From Bodo saltans (lineage: Eukaryota > Euglenozoa > Kinetoplastea > Eubodonida > Bodonidae): DNA of 31,991 nt. Under the pieces are notes generated by a model, which was given only the letters and a program-made list of their open reading frames with translations, was not told where the DNA came from and did no database searches. Made by a program: the position numbers and the translations under genes. Below are positions 18,418-27,427 of the stretch, one piece after another; position 1 is the first letter of the stretch, and every line of letters starts with the position of its first letter. The DNA lies in NCBI GenBank assembly GCA_001460835.1, contig CYKH01000931.1:1-31991 (forward strand). The letters run 5' to 3'.

Positions 18418-21000
18418 ATGGCGACAGTTCCCAAGGAAATTGTCGCAGGGAACACAACGTACGGCCACTTTCCCGAGCGTCATCACGACGCGTACGCGCC
18501 AACCTCCATGTTGCCGCCCATTGCAACCGGAGACCCTCCCCCCACGCATACGTGGCGCTATTGTGTTGCCAAAGCACAGGGCAACACGGTGTACTTCTCG
18601 AACAAAGCAACTGGGGCAGTGGTGTGGGTCCTTCCCGATCTGGCACCGATTGACGGTTCTATTGTTGTGATGAAAACAGTGGGTACCGTCGACTCAGCCC
18701 TCAGACGCGCCCAGAGGCATGCAGGAGTTGCGCTCTCCGCAGCTGGAACCTCTGCTGCTGCTGCGGACCCAGGAAACAGCAGCACAGCCTCGTCTGTTGA
18801 GGCACCACCACCGGCGACCGCAACAGTACCGGCTGCCCAGCCAACAGCGGCAGCGGCAACTTCGAGCGTTGAGTCACCAACATCGATCACATCCGGCTTG
18901 AAGTCAATCCAAGACAAATTACAAGAGTCGATTCGCCAACGTCTCGCTGCGCGTGGCATTCAGCGCTCCACATCACCCTCCACAACCATCATTGGGACAT
19001 CGGTGCCCACCACAGTGGTTGATACCCCAGCAGCAACTGCAGTTTCTCCCCCACAGCCACAACCAGCACACGGCACTGCTGCTGCAGCGTTACCACACGA
19101 TACCCCTCCTCCCATTGTCACCGACACCGCAGCCCCATCATCTGCAATTGTCAGCTCAACATCTCCTGGAGGCGGTGGTGTTCGTGATAGGATTGCACAG
19201 TGGCGTGCTGGCAAGGGTGGTCCAAGAATGTCACGGTCCACCACACCGCAACAGTCGATCACTCCAGTGTCCGAGTCGCCTTCAGGCGGTCGAACTCGGG
19301 AGTCTTCTCAGCAGCCGTCGTTGGTTGTGGCTCGTGTTGAACGGGATGCGGCCGAAGAGCCAACAGGCGATGATCCATCGCCCAAGAAACCACTCCATCG
19401 ACCAACGCCGCAACGTAGTAGCATGTCTGGAGCAAAGCAGGAGACATCATCGCAACAGGAAACAGACACCATGCAGCGGGATGTCTACGAGGAGAAGCGA
19501 AGGCAGATGCTCATGGCGGATGAAGCCCTGCAGCGCGAAAAGGCCGAACTACTCAGGACGGAACGACTTGCAGTGGAGCGAGCTCAGCTTGCGGCTGAAA
19601 CACGTGCAAGAGAAGAAGAAAACTACGCACGGATCGTTTCAGAGCGTCGCCGGATGGAGGAGGAGCGCCTGGCACTAGAACAGCGAGATCGGCAACGCGT
19701 GATGGACATGATTGCGCGGGCAGAGGTCGATCGTATGCGAGAAGCGGCTGCACACGCTGTGGATGCATTTGCACTGGCAGACGAAGACGCTAAGAAAAGG
19801 GAAGAGGCGGCGAGAAATCGGGCGACAAGTTTTGCTGAGGCAATCACTCAATCCCTCATTGATGATGTTGCCCAAGACCGTCGCCAACAGCACAAGAGCG
19901 CCGCAGGACAGCAGCAAGCTCATCATCAACATGCTGCGAGATCGTCATCGTCGTCCTCCGACGAAGGCGCTCCGCTGGACGCTCAGCATCGATACACCAT
20001 CGCTGGTTTGAACTCCTCGTCATCGGTACACCCAACGAAAAGCGTGGCAACGATTCAATACACCCCTCAGCTCAAGTACATGGGACACATTGGAGGTGGT
20101 CCCACCGTGACGGCTGCTGCTCGAGGAGCTGCGTACGCCAACGCCCTTGGGACTAGTGCATCTTTGTCCAACCGAAGCACCAATAAGGCCCTTCTCCAGA
20201 CCTCAACCGACCAACGGCAGCACAATCAACTGACATTGCAACGATCAGGCGTTGGCACCTACGTGTACGATGCGCCGCAGAACACTGTGCGGTACGACGG
20301 AAAGTGGAAGCACGACAAGAAGCACGGGCAGGGTGACATGTCCACGTCCAACGTTGTGTACGAAGGCCGATGGCGCGACGATAAGATACACGGGAAGGGG
20401 ATGCTGCAAACAAAGAATATCAAAGCCTCGCTTACCACACGTGATGGTGCTGCTCACGGCAATGCAATCGTTCAAACCACGTCGGGAAGCTCTTTTATGG
20501 GTCGAATTGAGAAGAATGTCGTCTCATCACCTGGAGCCTTATCGTTGGGCAACGGTGATCATGTCGAGTGGAAGTGGGCAGATCCTAGAGCCCGCGGCAC
20601 CGGAGAATGCCGCATTCAGTTCCACAATGGCGACAGCTACGTAGGAAGTGTGGACCAGTACTTGCTACACGGCAAAGGCGCCTATTTATCGATGGATGGC
20701 GATGAGTACATTGGCGACTTCACTCGCGGCGCCATGGAGGGGGCTTCTGGCTTTTTCCGATTTGCGAATGGCAATACGTACGAGGGAGGGATGAGCAGCG
20801 GCTTGTTCCACGGTATTGGTGTGTACTACAGTGTGAACGAATATGTCTACGAGGGGGAGTGGGTAGAGGGGCAAATGCATGGAAAAGGGCGCGTCACGTA
20901 CAAAAATGGTGATGTGTGGGAAGGATCGTTCGACCACGACGCTAGAAGGCAGGGGCGCTATGTTGCATCAACCGCGTTTCAACTCCCACTTGCATCTTGA
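18418..21000 (+). CDS. WW-like / coiled-coil / MORN-repeat protein
   Basis: Predicted 860-residue cytoskeletal-type protein. Near the N-terminus (about residues 44-78) a WW-like segment has TWRYC, VYFSNKATGAVVW and a Leu-Pro pair. A long Ser/Thr/Pro/Ala-rich disordered stretch follows, then a Glu/Arg/Ala-rich coiled coil (about 350-480), a His/Gln/Ser-rich linker, and C-terminal MORN repeats (about 615-850) with the pattern Y-x-G-x-[WF]-x-x-G-x-x-H-G-x-G, for example YDGKWKHDKKHGQG and YEGEWVEGQMHGKG. MORN repeats in protists occur in flagellar, collar and membrane-cytoskeleton proteins. Two middle MORN units are degenerate (around 20430-20560). The start at 18418 is the first ATG after the acceptor. 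Domain identity is confident for MORN, moderate for WW. Confidence 0.85.
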   Translation: MATVPKEIVAGNTTYGHFPERHHDAYAPTSMLPPIATGDPPPTHTWRYCVAKAQGNTVYFSNKATGAVVWVLPDLAPIDGSIVVMKTVGTVDSALRRAQRHAGVALSAAGTSAAAADPGNSSTASSVEAPPPATATVPAAQPTAAAATSSVESPTSITSGLKSIQDKLQESIRQRLAARGIQRSTSPSTTIIGTSVPTTVVDTPAATAVSPPQPQPAHGTAAAALPHDTPPPIVTDTAAPSSAIVSSTSPGGGGVRDRIAQWRAGKGGPRMSRSTTPQQSITPVSESPSGGRTRESSQQPSLVVARVERDAAEEPTGDDPSPKKPLHRPTPQRSSMSGAKQETSSQQETDTMQRDVYEEKRRQMLMADEALQREKAELLRTERLAVERAQLAAETRAREEENYARIVSERRRMEEERLALEQRDRQRVMDMIARAEVDRMREAAAHAVDAFALADEDAKKREEAARNRATSFAEAITQSLIDDVAQDRRQQHKSAAGQQQAHHQHAARSSSSSSDEGAPLDAQHRYTIAGLNSSSSVHPTKSVATIQYTPQLKYMGHIGGGPTVTAAARGAAYANALGTSASLSNRSTNKALLQTSTDQRQHNQLTLQRSGVGTYVYDAPQNTVRYDGKWKHDKKHGQGDMSTSNVVYEGRWRDDKIHGKGMLQTKNIKASLTTRDGAAHGNAIVQTTSGSSFMGRIEKNVVSSPGALSLGNGDHVEWKWADPRARGTGECRIQFHNGDSYVGSVDQYLLHGKGAYLSMDGDEYIGDFTRGAMEGASGFFRFANGNTYEGGMSSGLFHGIGVYYSVNEYVYEGEWVEGQMHGKGRVTYKNGDVWEGSFDHDARRQGRYVASTAFQLPLAS

Positions 21001-21132
21001 TGTGGCATATGGGGTGACATTTTTTTTTATTTTGTACAATTTCAGAAACGCAATTCAATAGATATCATTGTCTGCAACTGTAGTTACAGGTTGAATATTT
21101 TGATAGACGACGCTTTCACTGATGAAAACGAA

Positions 21133-21157
21133 TTTCTTCCTTTTCGGACACGTTCAG
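21133..21157 (+). promoter_or_regulatory. Splice acceptor before the small interrupted gene
   Basis: TTTCTTCCTTTTC tract then AG at 21156-21157, 31 nt before the ATG at 21189. An earlier tract (about 21020-21043) with AG at 21044-21045 is the alternative; using it would leave an out-of-frame ATG at 21122 upstream. Confidence 0.4.
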
Positions 21158-21188
21158 CAGGCCAAAAAAAAGTGGAAACGAATCAATC

Positions 21189-21626
21189 ATGGGGCGCTAC
21201 ACTCAAGAGCGCACAAACAAACAATTTTTTGTTGCCCGTGCAAATGCGTTCTTTAGCAGACTTCCCGTTGCTGCGTAAGAACGTGCTCTCGCCGTAGAAG
21301 CTCTCAAGCAAGGGCGCATGAAGCCGTGGCGGTACACAAAAGAAAGAATCCTAGGTGCACCCATCGCTCTCAACTTTGATTACAATCCCCGACCGGTGAG
21401 ACTGATCGGCACGATTATGGACGCACATTCCATGGAGACGAGCCTTAAAGGAGGGCTGAAGGTGTTCTCCAAGAGTGAAGAGACGAACCTCTCCTTGTGG
21501 ATCCCAGCATCAAACCCAAAGTTAAGATATGAGGTGACTGCAGCTCGTGGATCGTTTGAGCATTACTTGAATGAGCGCGATAAATGGGATGAGGCGTGGC
21601 TGACTGGTCGCGCCCGTATCAAATAG
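21189..21626 (+). CDS. Small basic protein with an in-frame TAA at codon 30
   Basis: One frame from the ATG at 21189 to the stop ending at 21626 encodes 144 residues plus a single internal TAA (21276-21278). Before the stop it reads MGRYTQERTNKQFFVARANA and a further nine residues. Right after it comes ERALAVEALKQGRMKPWRYT, a charged helix that runs smoothly into the rest. Translation could restart at the ATG at 21318 to give 102 residues (MKPWRYTKERILGAP and onward, ending GRARIK). The protein is basic, with no membrane segment and no family I recognise; size and charge suit a mitochondrial or ribosome-associated factor, but that is a guess. Either the stop is real and the 102-residue form is used, or the gene carries a nonsense change, or the base is wrong. 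Confidence 0.6.
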
Positions 21627-21927
21627 TTCTGTTTTGAATGGATGAGTGGGTTTGTGTTGGACGAGGAAAATGTGAGCGCGCAACCACAAACAGTAACGCT
21701 GCTGGGTACCACTGTGTGGTTGTTTGCGCCGTCCTCTTTTTTTTTTTTTGTGGCTTTCACGACGAACCACCTCTCCTTTGTGAATTATTTTATTTGCTTT
21801 GATAGTGACTAAAGTGATAACTTCATATCAGAATCCACTTTTTTTCTCCCTTTTTTTCTTCCTCGCTACTTTTTCGGGACGAAGTGATTAAAGCGCCCTG
21901 GAGAGAAGGAGTTGCCTTATCATCCTC
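21627..21927. other. Intergenic gap with polypyrimidine tracts
   Basis: Holds a T13 run (about 21738-21750) and a second tract, TTTTTTTCTCCCTTTTTTTC (about 21840-21860) with further pyrimidines to 21875. The first AG after the second tract is 21883-21884, the likely trans-splice acceptor for the ATG at 21928. No other feature seen. Confidence 0.5.
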
Positions 21928-23994
21928 ATGCAGCTCGCGTTTCATCATCAAAAACGGCTGCTTCAAAGCCATCAGCAGGACCGAGACAACCTTTGTAAGA
22001 AGAGGAAGACATGTCTGGTAGTCGCCGCAGTGGTCATTACTTCTGTCCTCCTCATCATCGCCCTTGTCCTACTCGCCGATCACCACGAGTCCATTGTACT
22101 CCACTCCCCACCGCCACCACAGCGGAGGGAGGGGGACGGCGATTTGTACATACCCACCCGACAAAGAGTCAAAATGAACAAACATGCACCTAGTGTTCCC
22201 CTGTTCAAACCTTTGGCAGTAGACGCACTCAGATCTAAGCAACAGGTGATTCTTTCGTTGACTGCTCGCCAAGCAAACAAGACAGTCATCGTACCGCCAC
22301 TACCGCCTTCGGCTCCAGCTATTCCTGGGCGAAGAGTGCTCGCCATCTTAGGGAGGGGTACCCTAGTGGAGAGGGCGGTGATACCATTGCCAGGAGACCA
22401 AGGCGCACCCTACACCAATCCACCGCCCCTGCACCACGACACCATCACAAGGGCAATGAAGTCGTTGTCCCCTTGGGTATTTATCCCACGTCACTATCTG
22501 CGCCGTTACTCAGCGAGAGAGTATATGCCAAAGGACGCGAACGAGATGTACCCCCCTCCACATGAAAACTACTGCGCACAGTCCACCGCAACCGGAGGAG
22601 GCGACGCAGAGTTTATTGACTGCTATCGTGTTAAGCCTTCTGCCTTCAACGCCGCCCCTCTTCCTTATGCGGAGGCTGCAGCATGTGACTGGATCTGGGG
22701 TGGAAAGGAGAAGAACATTTCGATTGAATCTGTTAACTTTGAAGTGTTACAAGTGCCTCCTTCGATTCAAAGCAGCGTTGCCGCATTCACCCCTCCATGC
22801 ATCCGAACATTAAGCCCAACAACCGCTGCTGCTGCTCTACCGTCTAATGCAACTGCGTTTGATCGCGCGATCTTCAACCTTCGCGTCGTGACGTTTCAGG
22901 CTGAAGATGGACGCCCTGCCGGGGCGCGTATTGCTGTGCGACCAATGGGCTGTTTGTCGCAGCAGTACCACACGCAAATTCAGCACAACAAGAAACCCCC
23001 TGTGATTGCGTTGCTTGGTCACTCCCACCAGCGCCTTATGGGTGCGATGTTATGCATGATGTGGAACCTGACGAGCTGTCACCTCTTCAAGAAAATGTTA
23101 TCCATGGTGGTACAAACACCAACCTCAGAAGATCATTTGACTGCTCGTCATGAACCAACACCATGGGGGAGTCCTCCTGTTGTGCTGACATTTGTGCGGG
23201 CACCGGGCGACGTGACCCTGCGGCTTGGATCCAGTGACAGTCCGAAGTGGACCAACGCAGTGGGCGCTGACTCTGCCGCGTCCGTACCAGATATGGTGGT
23301 GTACGGCAGAGGTGCCTGGGATCTTGTCTTCTGGGGAACGCTACCCGGTGAGCTCATAGCCGACATGACGAAAAGCTTCGTCGCGATTCATCGTGCATTG
23401 CCCAGCACAACGCGGCTTGTGGTCTACTTGCTGCACTATACGCAGCCAATCCGGAGATCAGGCCCACGCCGAGGCCAGCGTGGTTACCACCCGTGGCAAA
23501 AAGTTCTTCGTGAGATGTGCCTCTCTGAGGAACGAACGCAAGCTGTACGGTTAGCAACGCTGTGCGCCATAAAAGCTGCCATTCGCCAACTTGATGATTT
23601 GTCAGGTCTGAACGGTAGGGAAGGAGCAGCCAAAGGCTCGACGCTACGGGATCGAATTGAAATCTTCGACGTGTTCCACGAAACGAGCCTCGTGCCGAGT
23701 TCATGGGTCAAGCCACTCACTGATTATGGAGGTCACCACTACCTTGACGTCCTTCTTGAAGCAATGACGCAAAAGTTTCTGAGGCGACATATTTGCCCAA
23801 CAGATGGTCTTAAACATCATCATACCGTCGATCAATACCTTGAGGCAGCCTCCGACGAGGTGTGCAGTGTGATGTTGAATTGCACTGCTCGTGGCCCTTG
23901 TCTCGCAGAAATGGGTTGGGGCGGTTCGGCGCCGCTAGATCATTGTGCTTGCAAAAGCCCACGACGAGTCGAGCGCTTTTGCTCGAAGTACTGA
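21928..23994 (+). CDS. Type II membrane SGNH / PC-esterase-like protein
   Basis: Predicted 688-residue secretory-pathway protein with a basic cytosolic end and one signal anchor (about residues 29-50), then a Pro-rich stem and a Cys-containing lumenal domain. The catalytic-type region shows three blocks in order: VIALLGHSHQRLMG (about 353-366, candidate Ser nucleophile in GHS), MVVYGRGAWDLVFWG (about 458-472, the conserved Gly/Trp-Asp block), and LTDYGGHHYLDVLLEAM (about 597-613, resembling the DxxH block with an active-site Asp and His). Families with this layout add or remove O-acetyl groups on glycans (TBL, CASD1, NXPE). Odd point: block I has His where most members have Asp (GDS). The last 70 residues contain seven Cys, CSVMLNC through CACKSP, perhaps a small disulfide module. 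Fold moderately sure, activity unproven. Confidence 0.7.
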   Translation: MQLAFHHQKRLLQSHQQDRDNLCKKRKTCLVVAAVVITSVLLIIALVLLADHHESIVLHSPPPPQRREGDGDLYIPTRQRVKMNKHAPSVPLFKPLAVDALRSKQQVILSLTARQANKTVIVPPLPPSAPAIPGRRVLAILGRGTLVERAVIPLPGDQGAPYTNPPPLHHDTITRAMKSLSPWVFIPRHYLRRYSAREYMPKDANEMYPPPHENYCAQSTATGGGDAEFIDCYRVKPSAFNAAPLPYAEAAACDWIWGGKEKNISIESVNFEVLQVPPSIQSSVAAFTPPCIRTLSPTTAAAALPSNATAFDRAIFNLRVVTFQAEDGRPAGARIAVRPMGCLSQQYHTQIQHNKKPPVIALLGHSHQRLMGAMLCMMWNLTSCHLFKKMLSMVVQTPTSEDHLTARHEPTPWGSPPVVLTFVRAPGDVTLRLGSSDSPKWTNAVGADSAASVPDMVVYGRGAWDLVFWGTLPGELIADMTKSFVAIHRALPSTTRLVVYLLHYTQPIRRSGPRRGQRGYHPWQKVLREMCLSEERTQAVRLATLCAIKAAIRQLDDLSGLNGREGAAKGSTLRDRIEIFDVFHETSLVPSSWVKPLTDYGGHHYLDVLLEAMTQKFLRRHICPTDGLKHHHTVDQYLEAASDEVCSVMLNCTARGPCLAEMGWGGSAPLDHCACKSPRRVERFCSKY

Positions 23995-24462
23995 GGATAT
24001 CTACCAGTGGATGTTTAACTAACTGTCAGACAGTTGCTTGAGACAGTGTGCTGGCGCCATCTATTATATCGTACTGTCAACCAACTTTGCTGAATAAGTT
24101 GTTTTTCCCCCCTCCCCAACCACTTTTTTGTTTCTTGAAAGAGCATAAATGCCCGTTGCTTTGTTCTTCGGTGTATTGGTTAGCGTTTTTGGCGAGACTT
24201 CTTTGGGGCGGTATTGCCCTGAGTAGTCTCGAAAGGCTTCGCTTTAATACTCGGCGAACTCGCACGCATGACGCCCCCCTTAACTTGGTTTGTGACACAG
24301 TGGCTTATCGCTACTGAAACTGGAAAGTTTACACGATTTTTTTCTTATGAAGGTGTTGTGATAATGGGTCTGTCAAATTGTGAGGGACCATGATGCGTCG
24401 CATTTTGTCCTTGTTGCTTGTCATTCTTGCAAAACATAGAAAGACAACTTTAGGGGATCGTC
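23995..24462. other. Intergenic gap before the transporter array
   Basis: Contains a 15-nt odd palindrome, AACTGTC-A-GACAGTT (24021-24035), and a pyrimidine-rich tract at about 24100-24133. Only short open frames without family features occur on either strand, and I see no tRNA-like element. Confidence 0.4.
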
Positions 24463-25510
24463 ATGTCCACTCGGACCATCGACGACGATCATTGTCACAT
24501 TGTGGCAGCAACGGAATTGCCTTCAGCTGCAAACCCTTCAACGTCGCCGCGCGTTGCTTTCAGCACCCCCGTTGCACCACTCCCTCATAAGCCTCTTTAT
24601 TGCCACATAGCCCTTGTTGCCTCACAGGTCATTTTTTCTACAACAATGACCATTGTGCGGTCTGCGTTTGTGGATTCAAATGAAGTCTCCCCCATTGTGC
24701 TGGTGACTCTGCGACTTTTTCTTTGCCTCTATGCATTCACGGTGGTACATTATGTTCGTATGTACCGTCGTGCGGCACTGCAGTCGATGAAAAAGTCTCG
24801 GGTGGCCTTTTCTCCAATTTCCGAGGGGACTACAAAGCAACTAAAGCATGAAGCGACCTCACCGACCAGCACTGCTGCTTCTTCGGACGATGATTTTCAC
24901 AATCTTGACAAAGGCTTACTTGAGTGCGCTGCATTTTGTTGGGCGCGTGCGGAATTACAATCAACTTGCTGGGATCTGCAAGTGGTATTAAGTACGCGAA
25001 CGCCGTTACAGCTGGTGCCATGCAACATGCCATTCCGCCGCTGACTTGTTTTTTTTTTTTTGCGATTTTTTTTCTGCAGAGAGAAGTTGTCGCTGCCCAA
25101 AGTCATTGCTCTTATTCTTGCTGTGGTTGGGAACTTGGTGATGGTCCAGGCGTGGTGCGTGTTTGTGGCATCGGTGGAATGTGGCAACGCAACTTCCGCT
25201 GACGACGCAGATGGAAGTGGTGATGCTGCACATGGGCTGCTTGTTTCTGCTTGCGAACGTGATGCGTACTCAGCGTATCTTGTATCCAACGGCCAGTTGT
25301 AAAACTCCTCCCCAAGAGTGATTCTTGTTCCGAACGTACTTATGCGGGTTCGTGGGAATGCTGGCACTGTCCCTTGTTCGATTCGATCTCGTGTGGCACC
25401 AGTTGACGACGTCCGGCATTATCACTCACCAAGTACTCATTGCAATTGGCTTTTCCATCCGGGTTAATCAACTCCACGTTTGCCTATTTTCTGGTGTCAC
25501 CCCTTCCTCG
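24463..25510 (+). pseudogene. EamA/DMT transporter pseudogene, copy 1
   Basis: Degenerate copy of the three transporters that follow. The opening matches copy 4 closely (ASQVIF, TIVRSAF, DSNEVSPIV), and parts of the remainder are readable only by changing frame. Lesions by comparison with copy 4: a shift at about 24910-24923 before VRCILLGACGITINLL; one extra T in the T8 run near 25066-25073 before CREKLSLPKVIALILAVVGN; a missing T near 25284 at LVSNGQL (copy 4 reads LVFQRPVV); a missing A near 25321; and a shift near 25468. Similarity ends about 25510, so the last two membrane segments and the tail are gone. The lesions are too many for sequencing error. Confidence 0.88.
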
Positions 25511-25703
25511 AAGTTTAACATATCAATAGTCAATGATCTTACGAAACACACGACGAATCATTTTGATACCTGAAAGCGGCAAGGACTTTTGCCCTTGTCA
25601 TTTGACGCAAAGCGAAACGAACCAAAACCCCGAACCGATAACTGTTCTTGAATTCATGGAACCTTTTTTTCAATGATTTCGTTTTTCCCCTCCTCTGAAC
25701 ACA

Positions 25704-25705
25704 AG
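25704..25705 (+). promoter_or_regulatory. Splice acceptor for transporter copy 2
   Basis: TTTTTCCCCTCCTC tract (about 25682-25695), AG at 25704-25705, ATG at 25722. Confidence 0.5.
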
Positions 25706-25721
25706 TACCATCGATTCATTC

Positions 25722-27080
25722 ATGTCGCTGGCGAAGGGAACGAAGCTCGTCACTCGCGAGCCCATCACGATGACTGGGGCAACAACCCAATCCAACAAGC
25801 AGTGCGATGAGGATAGCCCTGCCCCCAGCCCACTTGCCCCACCTGCACCCCCCTCGTCACTCCGTTGCCATCTCGCTCTTGGCGCGTCACAGATTATTTT
25901 CGCCGCCTCCATGACGTTTGTGCGGTCTGCTTTTCGCTCATCGGAAGAGGTCTCGCCGATTATTATTGTGTGGTCTCGATTGTTCCTGAGCACGCTGGTG
26001 TTCACCGTCGTCCATTTGGTGCGCATGCAACAGAGGATGAAGGAACTATCAGGGCTGAAATCGCTGCCCTCATCGGTGAGCAGCAACGTCGCATCATCAC
26101 CTGGAGGAGGTGCTGCTGGCGAAGTCGAGCGCCACGAAATAATGCATGCGGACGAGTTCGACGGCCTAACACGTGCCATGAAAATACGAAGCGTGCTACT
26201 TGGTGCGATTGGGATCACCATCAACCTTCTTGGGTCCGCCAGCGGTGTGAAATATTCCAATGCAGTCACTGCTGGTGGGATTCAGTGTGCAGTGCCTCCC
26301 GTGACGTGCGTGATTGCTTACTTTGTCTACGGCGAGATGCTGCCGATGACAAAGGTGATTGCGTTGGTTTTAGCAGTGTCGGGCAACATGATCATGACGC
26401 AGATTTGGTGCTTGTTCACCACCTCCGATGCGTGCACCACAATGATCGGAAATGGCTCCTCCTACTACTTTGGCTGCTTGTGTGTGGTCGTGAACGTCAC
26501 GGTGTACTCACTGTACCTTGTGTTTCAACGGCCGGTGGTGAAGTTGCTACCTACAAGCGAGTTCTTGTTTCGTTCATGTCTTTACGGGCTGTGCAGTATC
26601 AGTATCATTGCCCTATGTGCGTGGACGATGATCTGGGACGAGATCACAACGCCAGGTGTCATGTCACAGAACGTATTCATCGCGATTGGGTTCGCTGGCG
26701 TGATCAATTCTGGCCTTGCGTATTACCTTGTCTCTGTGGGAATCTCGGGCTTGACGCCCAGTATCGCTGGCATCTACTTCTGCAGCCAGCCTATTTTAAT
26801 TTGTATTTTTAGCACGGTGTTTTTGGGCGAGGGTGTGTCTGCCATCCAAGCGGGCGGTGGTGCGTTAGTGATGATTGGTCTGCTTCTTGGTGCCGTGCCT
26901 CCTCACTACTTGCCTCGTTGGTGCCGCGGTGGTGACAGTGATCGTCAGCAGTCAGCTGGTGATGAAGTGGCGCAATGCGACTCTAACGACACCTTGCCGG
27001 TTATTATCACTGAAAGCCCACGGCACTGCGAACAGTACGACAGTTTGGAGAACGCAAGCCCCACAATAACAACTGCATGA
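25722..27080 (+). CDS. EamA-family (DMT) transporter, copy 2
   Basis: Predicted 452-residue integral membrane transporter of the drug/metabolite transporter superfamily, with two EamA halves and about ten membrane helices. Half 1: ASQIIFAASMTFVRSAF and the following helix, a cytosolic loop (about 105-145) rich in Ser and Gly, then GITINLLGSASGVKYSNAVT with the conserved NAVTAG, PPVTCVIAYFVYGE and the helix ending VSGNMIM. Half 2: YYFGCLCVVVNVTVYSLYLVFQRPVV, FAGVINSGLAYYLVSVGISG, PILICIFSTVFLGE, and the last helix ending LLLGAVPPHYLPRW. The cytosolic tail carries ESPRHCEQYDSLE. The substrate cannot be told from sequence; relatives move amino acids, drugs or nucleotide sugars, and the plant-like WAT1/exporter branch is the nearest by eye. 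Intact, in a tandem array with copies 1, 3 and 4. Confidence 0.88.
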   Translation: MSLAKGTKLVTREPITMTGATTQSNKQCDEDSPAPSPLAPPAPPSSLRCHLALGASQIIFAASMTFVRSAFRSSEEVSPIIIVWSRLFLSTLVFTVVHLVRMQQRMKELSGLKSLPSSVSSNVASSPGGGAAGEVERHEIMHADEFDGLTRAMKIRSVLLGAIGITINLLGSASGVKYSNAVTAGGIQCAVPPVTCVIAYFVYGEMLPMTKVIALVLAVSGNMIMTQIWCLFTTSDACTTMIGNGSSYYFGCLCVVVNVTVYSLYLVFQRPVVKLLPTSEFLFRSCLYGLCSISIIALCAWTMIWDEITTPGVMSQNVFIAIGFAGVINSGLAYYLVSVGISGLTPSIAGIYFCSQPILICIFSTVFLGEGVSAIQAGGGALVMIGLLLGAVPPHYLPRWCRGGDSDRQQSAGDEVAQCDSNDTLPVIITESPRHCEQYDSLENASPTITTA

Positions 27081-27427
27081 CAATCACCGCCGGTTTCTGT
27101 TTCACACAAGCGCTGATGGCATCATCAGTGGAATCTTCACAATCCTTTGTTTACACATGCATACATTCAACACGACGTTGATATCCTTCACATGTCAAAT
27201 CGTTGTTCCTCTGATTTCCTGAAATTATTCCAAGCCCACATACTCTCGCACATTGGGTCGCAAACAAAAAAATAATGTTCACAATTAAAAAAATGGGTAC
27301 ATTTTTAAACGCGATACGATTCACAATCTATAAACATGCGTGTGTTTTTTTTCTGCTGTATCACGCTTCTTTTTAACGGTTCGGCCAGCCCTTTTTTTTT
27401 ATTTTATCAAGACATTGTTTGGTAACC
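27081..27427. other. Intergenic gap, copy 2 to copy 3
   Basis: A/T-rich, with A-runs around 27267-27295 and a C/T9 tract at 27391-27400. AG at 27410-27411 is the likely splice acceptor for the ATG at 27428. No gene-like frame. Confidence 0.5.

Noticed and set aside
21276-21278. Stop-codon reassignment, as known in some trypanosomatids
   Set aside because: The long genes here have no internal TAA, TAG or TGA in frame and end normally, so one TAA in one small gene does not support a changed code.
21091-21297. 68-codon open frame overlapping the small interrupted gene
   Set aside because: It begins without ATG and in another frame, while the frame from 21189 continues into a convincing coding stretch after the TAA.
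24048-24317. 89-codon open frame between the SGNH-like gene and the transporter array
   Set aside because: No ATG start, includes the pyrimidine tract of the gap, and shows no similarity to the neighbouring genes.
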